A stretch of 64,000 nucleotides of DNA from an uncultured Bacteroidales bacterium (GCA_902776835.1 CACYRK010000002.1:1-64000), one strand, 5' to 3'; positions 35,349 to 44,498 are shown, counted from the first letter of the stretch. The notes: generated by a model from the sequence alone, not told the origin. Translations and numbers: made by a program.

Positions 35349-35443
35349 CATTCTGAGTTTCATTTTGAAAGTGGTTAATCGCTACTGGTTGCCACTTTTC
35401 TTTTTTTATTCCCCTCACAGATCCCCATACAGCGATGTAAATT

Positions 35444-35812
35444 TGTAGGGACGCGCCATGGCGCGTCGTGGAGTAAAGGTCGTAAATACCTGGGATTGTG
35501 CACGACGTGCCATGGCACGTCCCTACATTGTTAATGCCGCCCTTTGATGTTCTGTGAATAGTTTTCTTGGACACCAATGTGAATTTGTAGGGACGCGCCA
35601 TGGCGCGTCGTGGAGTAAAGGCCGTAAATACCAGGGATTGTGCACGACGTGCCATGGCACGTCCCTACATTGTTGATGCCGCCCTTTGATGTTATGTGAA
35701 TAGTTTTCCTGGACACCAATGTGAATTTGTAGGGACGCGCCATGGCGCGTCGTGGAGTAAAGGCCGTAAACACCCAGGGATTGTGCACGACGTGCCATGG
35801 CACGTCCCTACA
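35444..35812. repeat. Three tandem 142-bp repeats with inverted-repeat elements
   Basis: Each unit carries an 84-85 bp element (35444-35527, 35586-35669, 35728-35812) bounded by 27-bp imperfect inverted repeats beginning TGTAGGGACGCGCC. Each arm is itself palindromic around CCATGG. Spacers between elements are also repeated (GCCGCCCTTTGATGTT...GAATAGTTTT). A partial fourth spacer copy lies at about 35880-35910 after an inserted stretch. There is no coding capacity. Confidence 0.93.
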
Positions 35813-36029
35813 TTGTTGATGCCGCCCTTTGATGTTTCATTATGACATACCCTAAATAAGGATCGTACATTTGTAAGTCTGTGAATAGTTTTCCCGGACA
35901 GCAATGTAAAATAAATACAATGAATGCCTATTTTAGATGATAGGAGTGTCCTTACGGGCAGAAATCTTACAAATCTATTCAAATCTAACAATTTTTTTTC
36001 ATTAGGTCGTGAAATTTTTATAATTGATA

Positions 36030-36115
36030 AATTTACTGCGCTTCGCTTGCCCTTCGGGCTCCCATGCGGTCGTGAGCACTTCGTGGTTCCGCCCGTTAGG
36101 GCGCACTTTTTCTGC
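36030..36115. other. Chain of mini-hairpins
   Basis: Successive short inverted repeats (GCGCTTCGC, GCCCTTCGGGC, GAGCACTTCGTGGTTC, CGCCCGTTAGGGCG) lie between the repeat array and rnpB, with A/T-rich flanks. No gene is seen from 35850 to 36284; the stretch may be a decayed repeat. Confidence 0.5.
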
Positions 36116-36284
36116 CAATGTGAGATTTTGTTAAGATTTGTTCGATTTACTGCGAAGCGACTCAGATTAATCCGTAGTTTTGAAAAATTGAAAAATTATG
36201 TTTTTTCATTTTGTATTGCACTCGCCTTGCAGTAATGTTGACTATCGTCGAAGTTACGCGGCGTTTCGGCAAAAACCAAATAAA

Positions 36285-36316
36285 TTTGGTTTTGCGCTCA
36301 ACTTGCAGTAACTTTG
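36285..36316 (+). promoter_or_regulatory. rnpB promoter
   Basis: TTTG, 20 nt, TAACTTTG is a full consensus match. The spacer includes GCGCTCAACTTGCAG, closely like the modules upstream of fabD (reverse strand). Confidence 0.8.
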
Positions 36317-36321
36317 CAGGC

Positions 36322-36686
36322 CGAATGCAGTGGGGTGGCTTGTCGCTCGTCACTTGGCAACGGGTATCGAGAGGAAAGTCCGGGCAACACAGAGCATCGC
36401 ACTTCTTAACTGGAAGCCATGGGTGACTGTGGGGCAGGGTGACAGAAAATAACCGCCTGGCACATTGTCGGGTAAGGGTGAAAAGGTGGGGTAAGAGCCC
36501 ACCGGGCGCGATGGTGACACCGCGTGCCGCATCTCCTGCGAGTTGCAAGGTCAAGTATACCGTCGAATAAGGGTTGCTCGCTCTTGGCGGAGGGTAGACC
36601 GCTATACCACGTCGGCAACGGCGCGGACAGATAAATGACAGGCGGCCACACTTCGTTGTGGCTACATAACCCGGCTTATAGCCTCA
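36322..36686 (+). ncRNA. rnpB: RNase P RNA
   Basis: Universally conserved elements are in order: GAGGAAAGTCCGGGC (P4 5' side), ACAGAAAATAACCGCC, GGTAAGGGTGAAAAGGTG, GTAAGAGCCCACC, and near the 3' end GACAGATAAATGACAG and ACATAACCCGGCTTATA. This is the bacterial A-type ribozyme that matures tRNA 5' ends. The ends are estimated from the promoter and the T-rich stretch after the last conserved element. Confidence 0.96.
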
Positions 36687-36715
36687 CTGCATTTTTTGTT
36701 TTTTTACTAACAACA

Positions 36716-38008
36716 ATGACTTATCAGGAAACAATCGACTTCCTTTTCGCCCAGCGCCCCTCGTTTGAGCGGCAGGGCGCTTCGGGCTACAAGCCAGGCC
36801 TCGAAGTGACGCAGCGCCTGGCCCAGGCCTTCGGTAATCCGCAGGACCAACTGCGCGTCATCCACATTGCCGGTACCAACGGCAAGGGTTCGGTGGCGCA
36901 TATGCTGGCTGCCGTGCTGCAAGCACAGGGATATAAGGTGGGGCTGTACACCTCGCCTCATTTCGTCGATTTTACCGAGCGAATCCGCATCAACGGTGCC
37001 ATGATTCCGCGACAATACGTCATTGACTTTGTTGAGAAATATCAAACACTCCACTCAGCCGACACACCCACCTTTTTCGAGTTTACCACGGTGATGGCCA
37101 TGCGCTATTTTGCCGACAACAACGTCGACTATGCCGTACTCGAGACTGGCTTGGGAGGTCGCCTCGACAGCACCAACATCGTGACCCCGATGCTGAGCAT
37201 CATCACTAACATTGGGCTTGAGCACACCAATCTGCTGGGCAACACAATCGAGGAGATTGCTGGCGAGAAAGCCGGCATAATCAAGCGGGGAGTGCCCGTT
37301 GTCATTGGCGAGGCACCACAAGCCGGCGTCAGGGAGGTGTTTGCTAAGCGTGCTGCCAAAATGAAGGCGCCCATCACCTTTGCCAGCGAGCAGCCTTACG
37401 TACAAGGGTGGCACAAGCGTGGCAGGCTGATGCTGTTCCATAATCGCCCTTATGGCACATTGTATTGCGACCTAATCGGCGACTATCAAGTAAAAAATGT
37501 CGCTACCGCTCTCACGGCAATCGAGGTGCTCAAGAGCGAGGGTGTGGCCATCGACATGGCAAGTGTGAAACATGGACTCCGCAACGTGCAGGCATTTACT
37601 GGCTTCCGTGGACGATGGACCGTGTTGGGCCGGCGTCCGTTAATCTTGTGCGACTCGGCACATAACCCCGACGCTATGCGCCAGGTGATGTCGCAACTCA
37701 AGCAACTGCGATATCGCACACTGCGCATGGTGCTCGGTTTTATGGCCGATAAAGATGTGGAGCGGATTCTCAGCATCTTGCCCGCCGACGCACAATACTA
37801 TTTCACACAGGCTCAAACACCAAGGTCGCTCTCGGTGACCTCGCTCACCAAGCGGGCTCACATGCATCGGCTCTATGGCAGCCCTTACGGTAATGTGAGC
37901 GAAGCCCTGGCTGCTGCAAAGCGCGATGCTTTGGCCACCGACGTGATATATGTGGGTGGAAGCATGTATTTGCTCGCCGAACTTTTCAGCGCCATCGACA
38001 AGCAATGA
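36716..38008 (+). CDS. folC: Bifunctional folylpolyglutamate synthase/dihydrofolate synthase
   Basis: This 430-residue Mur-ligase-fold enzyme adds glutamate to folates. It has the ATP loop IAGTNGKGSVAHMLAA, YTSPHFVDFTERIRING, the second signature LETGLGGRLDSTN and the C-terminal CDSAHNPDAM. The ATG at 36716 gives MTYQETIDFLF as in relatives; upstream frame codons lie within the rnpB end. The stop overlaps the chromate transporter start by 4 nt. Confidence 0.96.
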   Translation: MTYQETIDFLFAQRPSFERQGASGYKPGLEVTQRLAQAFGNPQDQLRVIHIAGTNGKGSVAHMLAAVLQAQGYKVGLYTSPHFVDFTERIRINGAMIPRQYVIDFVEKYQTLHSADTPTFFEFTTVMAMRYFADNNVDYAVLETGLGGRLDSTNIVTPMLSIITNIGLEHTNLLGNTIEEIAGEKAGIIKRGVPVVIGEAPQAGVREVFAKRAAKMKAPITFASEQPYVQGWHKRGRLMLFHNRPYGTLYCDLIGDYQVKNVATALTAIEVLKSEGVAIDMASVKHGLRNVQAFTGFRGRWTVLGRRPLILCDSAHNPDAMRQVMSQLKQLRYRTLRMVLGFMADKDVERILSILPADAQYYFTQAQTPRSLSVTSLTKRAHMHRLYGSPYGNVSEALAAAKRDALATDVIYVGGSMYLLAELFSAIDKQ

Positions 38009-38586
38009 CACTTTATTGGCAACTCTTCATCACGTTTTTCAAAATTGGCCTGTTCACCTTTGGCGGCGGATGGGCGATGATTGCTATCATTCAACGCGAG
38101 ATTGTCGACAACCACAAGTGGATTGAAAAAGAGGAGTTCCTCGACCTGCTCGCTGTGGCGCAGTCGATGCCGGGAATCCTGGCGGTAAACATCAGCACCG
38201 TGATTGGCGACCGGCTGCGCGGCTTGCGCGGCAGCATAGTGGCGGCATTGGGCACCATACTGCCGTCGTTTTTCATTATTCTGGCGATAGCGATATTTCT
38301 GACGCCCGATGTAATCAAAAACAACGACATTGTGAGCCGCATCTTCAAGGGAGTACGCCCAGCTGTGGTGGCCTTGATTGTTGCGCCGGTAATCACTACG
38401 GCGCGCGCTGCCGGCATCACGTGGCGCACGGTGATAATTCCAGTGGCCGTAGCGTTGCTTATTTATTCGGGAATACCCGTCATCTCCAGCCCTATACTCT
38501 ACATTGTGCTCGGCGCGGTGGTGGGCTATGTGATGCATGTGCGCAAGTTGGCTAATCAACGTAAAACCCCGGTGAGCCATGAATGA
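38005..38586 (+). CDS. Chromate transporter, first half-subunit
   Basis: This 193-residue membrane protein is one half of a split CHR-family transporter. The signature FKIGLFTFGGGWAMI is at the N-terminus and QSMPGILAVNIS follows. It overlaps the second half by 8 nt, so the two probably form a heterodimer. The substrate (chromate or another anion) is not determined. Confidence 0.92.
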   Translation: MTLYWQLFITFFKIGLFTFGGGWAMIAIIQREIVDNHKWIEKEEFLDLLAVAQSMPGILAVNISTVIGDRLRGLRGSIVAALGTILPSFFIILAIAIFLTPDVIKNNDIVSRIFKGVRPAVVALIVAPVITTARAAGITWRTVIIPVAVALLIYSGIPVISSPILYIVLGAVVGYVMHVRKLANQRKTPVSHE

Positions 38587-39118
38587 GTATTTGCGACTGA
38601 TATGGGCCTACCTGAAAATCGGGCTTTTCGGCTTCGGTGGCGGCTATGCCATGCTGTCGCTCATCGAGCGGGAGGTGGTGCAGAGCGGCTGGATTTCGAG
38701 CCAGATGTTTACCGACATTGTGGCCGTGTCGCAGATGACGCCCGGCCCGATAGGCATCAATAGCGCCACCTACATCGGCTACGTGGTCACCGGCAGTGTG
38801 TGGGGCTCGATTGTGGCGACGCTTACTGTGGTAATCCCGCCGTTTATCCTCACTCTCTTGGCAAGCCACTATATCACCAACCACAAAGAGAGCGTCCTTA
38901 TTCAAGGCGCTTTCAAAGGGCTGAGGCCCGTGGTGGTGGGCCTGATTGCCTCGGCGGCATTGTTGCTGATGAACAGCGAGAACTTTGGCTACGACATCTC
39001 GCAGCGGCTCATTTCAATAGCGCTGTGCGTGGCATCGTTCTGCGTGGTGTTTTTCACCCGCATCCATCCCATCGTGGTGATAATTCTCGCCGGAATCGCA
39101 GGCCTGCTGATTTATTAG
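38579..39118 (+). CDS. Chromate transporter, second half-subunit
   Basis: This 179-residue partner carries the parallel signatures LKIGLFGFGGGYAMLS and VSQMTPGPIGINSATYIGY. The split CHR arrangement is common in bacteria. Its 3' end overlaps the convergent nspC stop by 4 nt. Confidence 0.92.
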   Translation: MNEYLRLIWAYLKIGLFGFGGGYAMLSLIEREVVQSGWISSQMFTDIVAVSQMTPGPIGINSATYIGYVVTGSVWGSIVATLTVVIPPFILTLLASHYITNHKESVLIQGAFKGLRPVVVGLIASAALLLMNSENFGYDISQRLISIALCVASFCVVFFTRIHPIVVIILAGIAGLLIY

Positions 39119-40254
39119 TCCATGCGCGACTTGTAGTCGTCGTAGGTGAATTCGCGCATCACCACACGCGCGCCGTCCAGGCGCTCCAGCACCATGGCGG
39201 GGTGGTGAATTCCATTGAACATGTTAGTTTTCACTGTTGTGTAGTGGTTCATGTCCTCAAAGGTGAGCCGCTCGCCCACTTGCAGTTCGTGGTCGAAACT
39301 CCAGTCGCCCACATAGTCGCCGCTCAGGCACGAATTGCCGCCCATGCGGTAGGTGGGGAGTTTAGGGTCTACCTCGTTGAGAGCCTGGGTTATACGCGGC
39401 TTATAGGGCATCTCCAGGCAGTCGGGCATGTGGCAGGCGAACGACACGTCGAGAATCGCTGTGCGCACGCCGCTGTTCTCCACGATGTCGACAACGGTGG
39501 CCTCGAGGTCGCCCGTTTCCCAGCAAAATGCGCTGCCGGGCTCCAAAATCAGTTGCAGGTTGGGATAACGCTGCCCAAAGTCTTTCAGCAAGCCGATCAG
39601 GTGCTCTACATCGTAGCCTTTGCGGGTCATCAGGTGACCGCCGCCCATGTTCAGCCATTTCAGTTGCGGCAGGAATTGCCCGAATTGCTGCTCCACGGCG
39701 CGGAGCACCTGCTCCAGGTCGTACGACGTGCTCTCGCACAGGGCGTGGAAGTGGAAGCCCTCGATGCCGTCGGGCAGCGACGTCAGCGCGTCGGCCGTGA
39801 TGCCGAAGCGCGAGCCGGGGCAGCAAGGGTTGTAGATGTCGGTCTCCACAATCGAACACATGGGGTTGATGCGCAAGCCGCAACTCACGCGCTCGGCGGG
39901 CTTGGCGGCGTTGTGGCGCTCGACCACATCGCGGAAGCGCTCATATTGGGCCACCGAGTTGAAGGTGATGTGCGAACTGCCGGCCACGTATTTCTCGATG
40001 GTCTCGGGGGTGTAGGCCGGGCAATAGGTGTGAGCCTTGCACTGCAACTCATCGTTGGCAAGCAGCATCTCGTTGACCGAACTGGCCGTGGAGCAGATGC
40101 CGTAATCGATGAAGATGGGGAAAGTGCGCCACAGCGCATTGGCTTTGAACGCCATGATGATTTTTGCGCCACTCTCACGGCTCACGCGGCTAATCAAGTT
40201 GAGGTTGCGCCGCAACTTCTCTTCGTATACGATATAATAAGGTGTAGGTATCAT
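39115..40254 (-). CDS. nspC: Carboxynorspermidine decarboxylase
   Basis: This 379-residue PLP-dependent enzyme of the alanine-racemase-fold group makes norspermidine or spermidine from its carboxylated form. It starts IPTPYYIVYEEKL and the PLP lysine is in KIIMAFKANAL; later elements are ALCESTSYD, LNMGGGH and LEPGSAFCW, and MGGNSCLSGDYVGD carries the substrate Cys region. The usual partner dehydrogenase is not in the window. Its start overlaps the upstream phosphoesterase stop by 4 nt. Confidence 0.93.
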   Translation of the reverse strand: MIPTPYYIVYEEKLRRNLNLISRVSRESGAKIIMAFKANALWRTFPIFIDYGICSTASSVNEMLLANDELQCKAHTYCPAYTPETIEKYVAGSSHITFNSVAQYERFRDVVERHNAAKPAERVSCGLRINPMCSIVETDIYNPCCPGSRFGITADALTSLPDGIEGFHFHALCESTSYDLEQVLRAVEQQFGQFLPQLKWLNMGGGHLMTRKGYDVEHLIGLLKDFGQRYPNLQLILEPGSAFCWETGDLEATVVDIVENSGVRTAILDVSFACHMPDCLEMPYKPRITQALNEVDPKLPTYRMGGNSCLSGDYVGDWSFDHELQVGERLTFEDMNHYTTVKTNMFNGIHHPAMVLERLDGARVVMREFTYDDYKSRMD

Positions 40255-41339
40255 GGTTTTATTGTTGCAATTATATATTCTGAACAGGTGCCGATGCGGA
40301 ACTTGCCGCCCCAGATGCCCATGCCGCTACTCACGTAATACACTGTGTTGCCGCGTGTCCACGGGCCGTAGGCGTCTTCGTACATCGTGCGTGTAAGCAT
40401 GTTGATGGGCGTCACTTGGCCATAGTGGGTGTGGCCGCTGAACTGGAAGTTGATGCCGCACTGCTCGGCCTCCTCGAGGTTATATGGTTGGTGGTCAAGC
40501 AAAATTGTGTAGGTGTCGGGCGACACGCCTGCGGTGAGTTCCTTCAGCGTCTTGCGGTGCCGGTTGCTGCGGTCGTCGCGGCCGATGATGGTCAGCGGGC
40601 CTACGGTTGCCACCGTGTCGCGAAGCAGGTGTATGCCGGCTTCGTCAAAGAAGTTGCGCGCGCTAATCACCCCCGAGATGTATTCGTGGTTGCCCAAGCA
40701 GGCATATACTGGCGCTTTCAAGCGTTTCCACTCTTGCGCAACATTTTCAGCCATAAGGGGAAAGACGTTGCTGTCGATAATGTCGCCGGCAATGAGGATC
40801 AGGTCGGGATTCTCGGCGTTGAGGATGTCGACCCAGCGTGCGAACTCGTTGCGGTCGATATGATAACCCAAGTGCAAGTCGCTGAGCATGGCTATCTTAA
40901 TCGGTTTCTCCACCTTTCCCTGCGATGCCAGTTGCAGTTGTTGCCGCACTTTGTGCCGAAACTGGTAGTTGCCCCAGATTAATACCCCGGCCATCACGGC
41001 CAGCAGTCCCAGCGACATTGCCGCATTGCTGTGCAGCAGCGACGACGGCACCAGGCGGCATAGCCGGCCCAGGTCGAGCACCACAAATATCATGAAAAGG
41101 TAGAGCATAATCACCATCCACGAGGTGCTCACTTCGTAAATCGTTCTCGAAAGCCACAACGGCATGCGGCTCTGGTCGGCGGCAAACAGGATGAAAAAAC
41201 TGAACAGAATCACCGTGGCCAGGACCACGGCAAGCCAGCGCAGTGCCGGTGTCAAGGGCAATAGGTGCCACAGCCGCCAGCACACATAGGAGTGTCCCAA
41301 GATGGGTATTAACAGAAAAAGTAAGAATCCAAATTTCAT
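40251..41339 (-). CDS. Membrane-anchored metallophosphoesterase
   Basis: This 362-residue protein has about four membrane spans in residues 1-145, followed by a calcineurin-like phosphoesterase domain with MLSDLHLGY, IAGDIIDS, LGNHEY and FSGHTHYGQ. Family members act on lipids such as UDP-diacylglucosamine or on nucleotides; the substrate is unknown. The ATG at 41339 is preferred since the longer TTG start sits inside a -7-like TAAATTTG (41361-41368). Confidence 0.9.
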   Translation of the reverse strand: MKFGFLLFLLIPILGHSYVCWRLWHLLPLTPALRWLAVVLATVILFSFFILFAADQSRMPLWLSRTIYEVSTSWMVIMLYLFMIFVVLDLGRLCRLVPSSLLHSNAAMSLGLLAVMAGVLIWGNYQFRHKVRQQLQLASQGKVEKPIKIAMLSDLHLGYHIDRNEFARWVDILNAENPDLILIAGDIIDSNVFPLMAENVAQEWKRLKAPVYACLGNHEYISGVISARNFFDEAGIHLLRDTVATVGPLTIIGRDDRSNRHRKTLKELTAGVSPDTYTILLDHQPYNLEEAEQCGINFQFSGHTHYGQVTPINMLTRTMYEDAYGPWTRGNTVYYVSSGMGIWGGKFRIGTCSEYIIATIKP

Positions 41340-41360
41340 ATCTGGTGCGTAAATGATTGG

Positions 41361-41368
41361 CAAATTTA
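41361..41368 (-). promoter_or_regulatory. Promoter -7 element of the phosphoesterase-nspC pair
   Basis: The minus strand reads TAAATTTG 21 nt before the ATG at 41339. The -33 position is weak. Confidence 0.5.
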
Positions 41369-41402
41369 CTTCAAAAAAGTCAATTTCGCATCGTTTTTGT
41401 TG

Positions 41403-43028
41403 TCAAAATGGTGGCGTCGACTCGATGGTGATGCGCTCGCCGGTGGCCGGATGAGTTAAGGTGATGCTCGCGGCATGCAGCATGAGTCGCGCGGCCGGCG
41501 TGCCATACAGGCGGTCGCCCACGATGGGAGTGTTCAGCCCGGCGTGGTGCGAGGCATGCACGCGCAGTTGGTGGGTGCGGCCGGTCAATGGGCGCAGCAG
41601 CACGCGTGTTACGCCATTCTCGCGAGCCAGCACACGATAGAGTGTGAGGGCTGGGCGGCCGTGCTCATGGTCGATCATCTGTCGCGGCCGGTCGTCCACG
41701 TTGGGCCTCATGGGCAACTCAACTTCGCCCTCGTCGCTCGCCAGGATGCCGTCGAGCAGCGCGATGTAGCATTTCTCAATGTCATGCTTTGCAAATTGCT
41801 CTTGCAGCGCCTTGTGCGTGGCTTTGTCCTTGGCAAACACCAGCAGGCCGCTCGTCTCTTGGTCGAGACGATGCACCACAATGGGGCCGGTGGCTTCGGG
41901 ATGGCGCTCGCGATAGCGGGTGTAGGCCGAGTCATCCATCAGTTTGCCAGGCACGCTGAGCATGCCGGCGGGCTTGTCGACCACGGTAAGCCACGCATCG
42001 TCGTACAACTCGTGTAACTCAGCGTCACGCACTGGCGTGGCGAGTTGGTTTGCCTCAACGTCGAGTCCTTGAAGCATAAAAGTGAGCATTGGCAGGCACT
42101 TGCTGCGGCAAGCGGGGTAGTAGTGGCCGTGACGACGCACCTCGCCCTGTGGCGAGTCGCCCCACCACCACTCGGCCATGCACACAGGGCGCAAGGCGTT
42201 GCGGTAAGCATATTCAAGGAGTTTGGGCGCACAGCACTCGCCGGTGCCGCCGGGCGGGATGGCCGGAGCGAAGATGCTCGCCACGTTGCGGCACTCGCCA
42301 CGCGCGTTGTGCACGGTGTAGAGCGCAAACAGTTGCTGCTGCAGGCGTTCGCTCAGGGCATGTCGCTGCCGGCGATGTTGTGCTATCTCGTCGTCGAGGG
42401 CTCCCAACTGCCTCTGGATGTCGTCGATAATGGCTTGATGCCGCTTGCGCAAACGCTTGTATTCGGCCTTTTCGTGCTGACTTTCAAGCAGTAGCGCTTG
42501 CTGCTTGCTGTCGCTGAGTGCCTGTGTGGCGCGCAACTCATGGCGGCGCTCCTTGGCCACGGTGATGGCCTGCTTGGCAGCCTCCACCTCGCGCTGCATA
42601 GCCTCTTGTGCGTCAGTGAGATTGCGCAACAGGGCGGCTCGCTCGGCCGACTCTTCAAGCCCACTGATGTGGCGCGACATGGCGTTAAGTTGCTCTTCAC
42701 CAGTCTTAAACACGCCATCCTTGGCCAGCAGGTCGTAGATGGGCGGCACAAAATAGTCGTGATCGTTTCTGCCGGCCAGCAGGCCCGAAAAAGCGGCCAC
42801 AAAGCCCAGCCGGCCAACGGTGTCGCTAACCACAAGCACACCCAGCATCTTGCCACGGCGCAACTCGTCGTGCCACTGTTGCTGGCAAGAGATGTAAGAA
42901 TTTACGCGGCTTGCAGCAAACGTGGCAAGAGGGTGGGGCACATAGTGGAACGGCCAGGTGAATTGCTTGGGCAACTCAATCCCGGCCACAGCGGCAGTGT
43001 CGAGCAAGTGCAGGCGCGACGGCGTCAT
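41403..43028 (-). CDS. RluA-family pseudouridine synthase with long N-terminal extension
   Basis: This 541-residue protein ends in a pseudouridine synthase domain (about 325-541) with catalytic Asp in VVHRLDQETSGLLVFAKD and LTGRTHQLRVHASH. The N-terminal 320 residues hold a long coiled coil (about 125-225) and a Cys-containing segment (ECCAPKLLEYAYRNALRP, HYYPACRSKC). The extension resembles other large RluA-like proteins in Bacteroidales; the RNA target is unknown. Its ATG overlaps the stop of the upstream gene (TGATG). Confidence 0.92.
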   Translation of the reverse strand: MTPSRLHLLDTAAVAGIELPKQFTWPFHYVPHPLATFAASRVNSYISCQQQWHDELRRGKMLGVLVVSDTVGRLGFVAAFSGLLAGRNDHDYFVPPIYDLLAKDGVFKTGEEQLNAMSRHISGLEESAERAALLRNLTDAQEAMQREVEAAKQAITVAKERRHELRATQALSDSKQQALLLESQHEKAEYKRLRKRHQAIIDDIQRQLGALDDEIAQHRRQRHALSERLQQQLFALYTVHNARGECRNVASIFAPAIPPGGTGECCAPKLLEYAYRNALRPVCMAEWWWGDSPQGEVRRHGHYYPACRSKCLPMLTFMLQGLDVEANQLATPVRDAELHELYDDAWLTVVDKPAGMLSVPGKLMDDSAYTRYRERHPEATGPIVVHRLDQETSGLLVFAKDKATHKALQEQFAKHDIEKCYIALLDGILASDEGEVELPMRPNVDDRPRQMIDHEHGRPALTLYRVLARENGVTRVLLRPLTGRTHQLRVHASHHAGLNTPIVGDRLYGTPAARLMLHAASITLTHPATGERITIESTPPF

Positions 43029-43342
43029 CAGGCTTGCTCCTTCTCGGCTTTCTCGTCCTGCTCGGTTTCCTCGTTTTCCTCGGCTTGGTCGGCCTCCTCG
43101 GCTTCCTCGTTCTGCTTGGCTTTTGCCATCTCGGCCTCGTAGGCGGCAATGAGTTCGCGGTTCAGGCGGCGTGCCTTCATCAGCGTTACAAGCGACCATA
43201 TGAGCAGCAGCAGCGCTATGATGGCGCCCGTCACCAGCCACGGAAAAGAAATAATGCCGTTATTGGCAAGATACAGCACAACTAGCGCCACGGCGATGCA
43301 TGCCATGTCGAGGATTAACGCACGTTTGAAATATTTGTTCAT
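43028..43342 (-). CDS. Small membrane protein with acidic C-terminal tail
   Basis: This 104-residue protein has two membrane spans (about 8-27 and 34-55), a short basic segment (KARRLNREL) and a C-terminal tail very rich in Glu. No family is recognised. It lies 14 nt after xth and overlaps rluA by 1 nt, which supports expression. The chosen ATG gives MNKYFKRALI; upstream codons overlap xth. Confidence 0.75.
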   Translation of the reverse strand: MNKYFKRALILDMACIAVALVVLYLANNGIISFPWLVTGAIIALLLLIWSLVTLMKARRLNRELIAAYEAEMAKAKQNEEAEEADQAEENEETEQDEKAEKEQA

Positions 43343-43356
43343 TGTCGTAAAAATTA

Positions 43357-44109
43357 TCAAGTTATTGTCAACTCCACTGGGCAGTGGTCGCTGCCGAAAA
43401 TCTCGGTGTGGATGGCGGCGCCGGCCAGTCGTGGCAGCAGACGCTCGCTGATCAGGAAATAGTCGATACGCCAGCCGGCGTTCTTCTCGCGGGCACGGAA
43501 GCGATAACTCCACCACGAGTACACATCGGTCACGTCGGGGTTGAGGTGACGCCAGGTATCGACGAAGCCCGAGCCTAACAACTGCGTCATTTTCTCGCGC
43601 TCCTCATCGGTGAAGCCCGCATTGCGACGGTTGGTCTTGGGGTTTTTCAAGTCGATTTCTTGATGGGCAACATTCAGGTCGCCGCACACAATCACCGGCT
43701 TTTTCGCATCCAACTCATGCAGATAGCGCGCAAAATCCTCTTCCCACGTCATGCGGTAGTCGAGGCGGCGCAGACCGTCCTGACTGTTGGGCGTGTAGCA
43801 CGTCACCAGGTAGAAGTCGGCCATCTCAAGCGTGATTACACGGCCTTCGTGGTCGAGCTCGTCCTTGCCGATGCCGTAAGCCACGCTCAGTGGCTCGTGG
43901 CGTGTGAAAATTGCCGTGCCGCTATAGCCCTTCTTGTCGGCGTAATTCCAGTAACTGCGGTAGCCGTCAAACTCAATGTCGAGTTGGCCAGCCTGCATCT
44001 TAGTCTCCTGAAGGCAAAAGAAGTCGGCATCAAGATTGGTGAATATATCGCTGAACCCTTTGCCAACAACGGCTCGCAAACCGTTAACATTCCAAGATAT
44101 AAATTTCAT
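43357..44109 (-). CDS. xth: Exodeoxyribonuclease III
   Basis: This 250-residue AP endonuclease/exonuclease repairs abasic sites. It contains MKFISWNVNGLRA (metal Asn), FFCLQETKMQ (metal Glu), VTCYTPNSQDG, the VCGDLNVAHQEIDL Asp/Asn pair and FGSDHCPVELTI (catalytic Asp/His). Full family length and cytoplasmic. A -7-like element lies just upstream. Confidence 0.97.
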   Translation of the reverse strand: MKFISWNVNGLRAVVGKGFSDIFTNLDADFFCLQETKMQAGQLDIEFDGYRSYWNYADKKGYSGTAIFTRHEPLSVAYGIGKDELDHEGRVITLEMADFYLVTCYTPNSQDGLRRLDYRMTWEEDFARYLHELDAKKPVIVCGDLNVAHQEIDLKNPKTNRRNAGFTDEEREKMTQLLGSGFVDTWRHLNPDVTDVYSWWSYRFRAREKNAGWRIDYFLISERLLPRLAGAAIHTEIFGSDHCPVELTIT

Positions 44110-44126
44110 AACTCGTCATTTTTCGG

Positions 44127-44134
44127 CAAATTTA
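44127..44134 (-). promoter_or_regulatory. xth promoter -7 element
   Basis: The minus strand reads TAAATTTG 18 nt before the xth ATG. The rest of the spacer from 44135 to 44364 shows no gene or clear repeat. Confidence 0.5.
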
Positions 44135-44364
44135 CAAAACCATCCCGTAATACACAACCCATCGCCCAAAAAACTATCATAACGCCAGCCGTTTCACCCA
44201 CCCGACAGGCCGATGCAGTGCGTTATGTGGTATACATTATTCGTTGAATGGTGGTACTCGGCGTTGGTGGGGTGAGCGTGGACGAATTGTGGTTGAGCCG
44301 TCGACTGATGAGTTTGCGGCTTTAGAATAAAATGTGTAGTTTTTGTGAAACTTTTTAGGGCAAC

Positions 44365-44397
44365 AAAAAACCAGCCTGCTGAATTTCAGTAGGCTGG
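44365..44397 (-). terminator. Terminator after tRNA-Cys
   Basis: The stem CCAGCCT/AGGCTGG, extended inward by CTGAA/TTCAG, is followed on the minus strand by TTTTTTG. It lies 13 nt past the tRNA 3' end. Confidence 0.9.
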
Positions 44398-44409
44398 CCT
44401 TGCTGTTAG

Positions 44410-44481
44410 AGGTCGCAAGCGGACTCGAACCGCTGTGCCCGGTTTTGCAGACCGGTGACTAAACCACTCATCCATGCGACC
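44410..44481 (-). tRNA. tRNA-Cys (anticodon GCA)
   Basis: The minus strand folds as a cloverleaf: acceptor GGTCGCA/TGCGACC, anticodon stem CCGGT/ACCGG with loop CTGCAAA (anticodon GCA), and T-arm GCGG/CCGC with TTCGAGT. CCA is not encoded. Confidence 0.97.
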
Positions 44482-44498
44482 TTACTCAAATGTGACTG

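Noticed and set aside
35444..35812. CRISPR array
   Set aside because: The three repeats have long conserved spacers of the same sequence and nested inverted repeats, unlike short repeats with unique spacers; no cas genes are present.
41337..41363. Upstream TTG start for the membrane phosphoesterase
   Set aside because: It lies inside a promoter -7-like element, so it would not be in the mRNA.
43028..43516. Longer start for the small acidic-tail membrane protein
   Set aside because: The extra N-terminal codons overlap the conserved end of xth and encode a basic, non-membrane segment.
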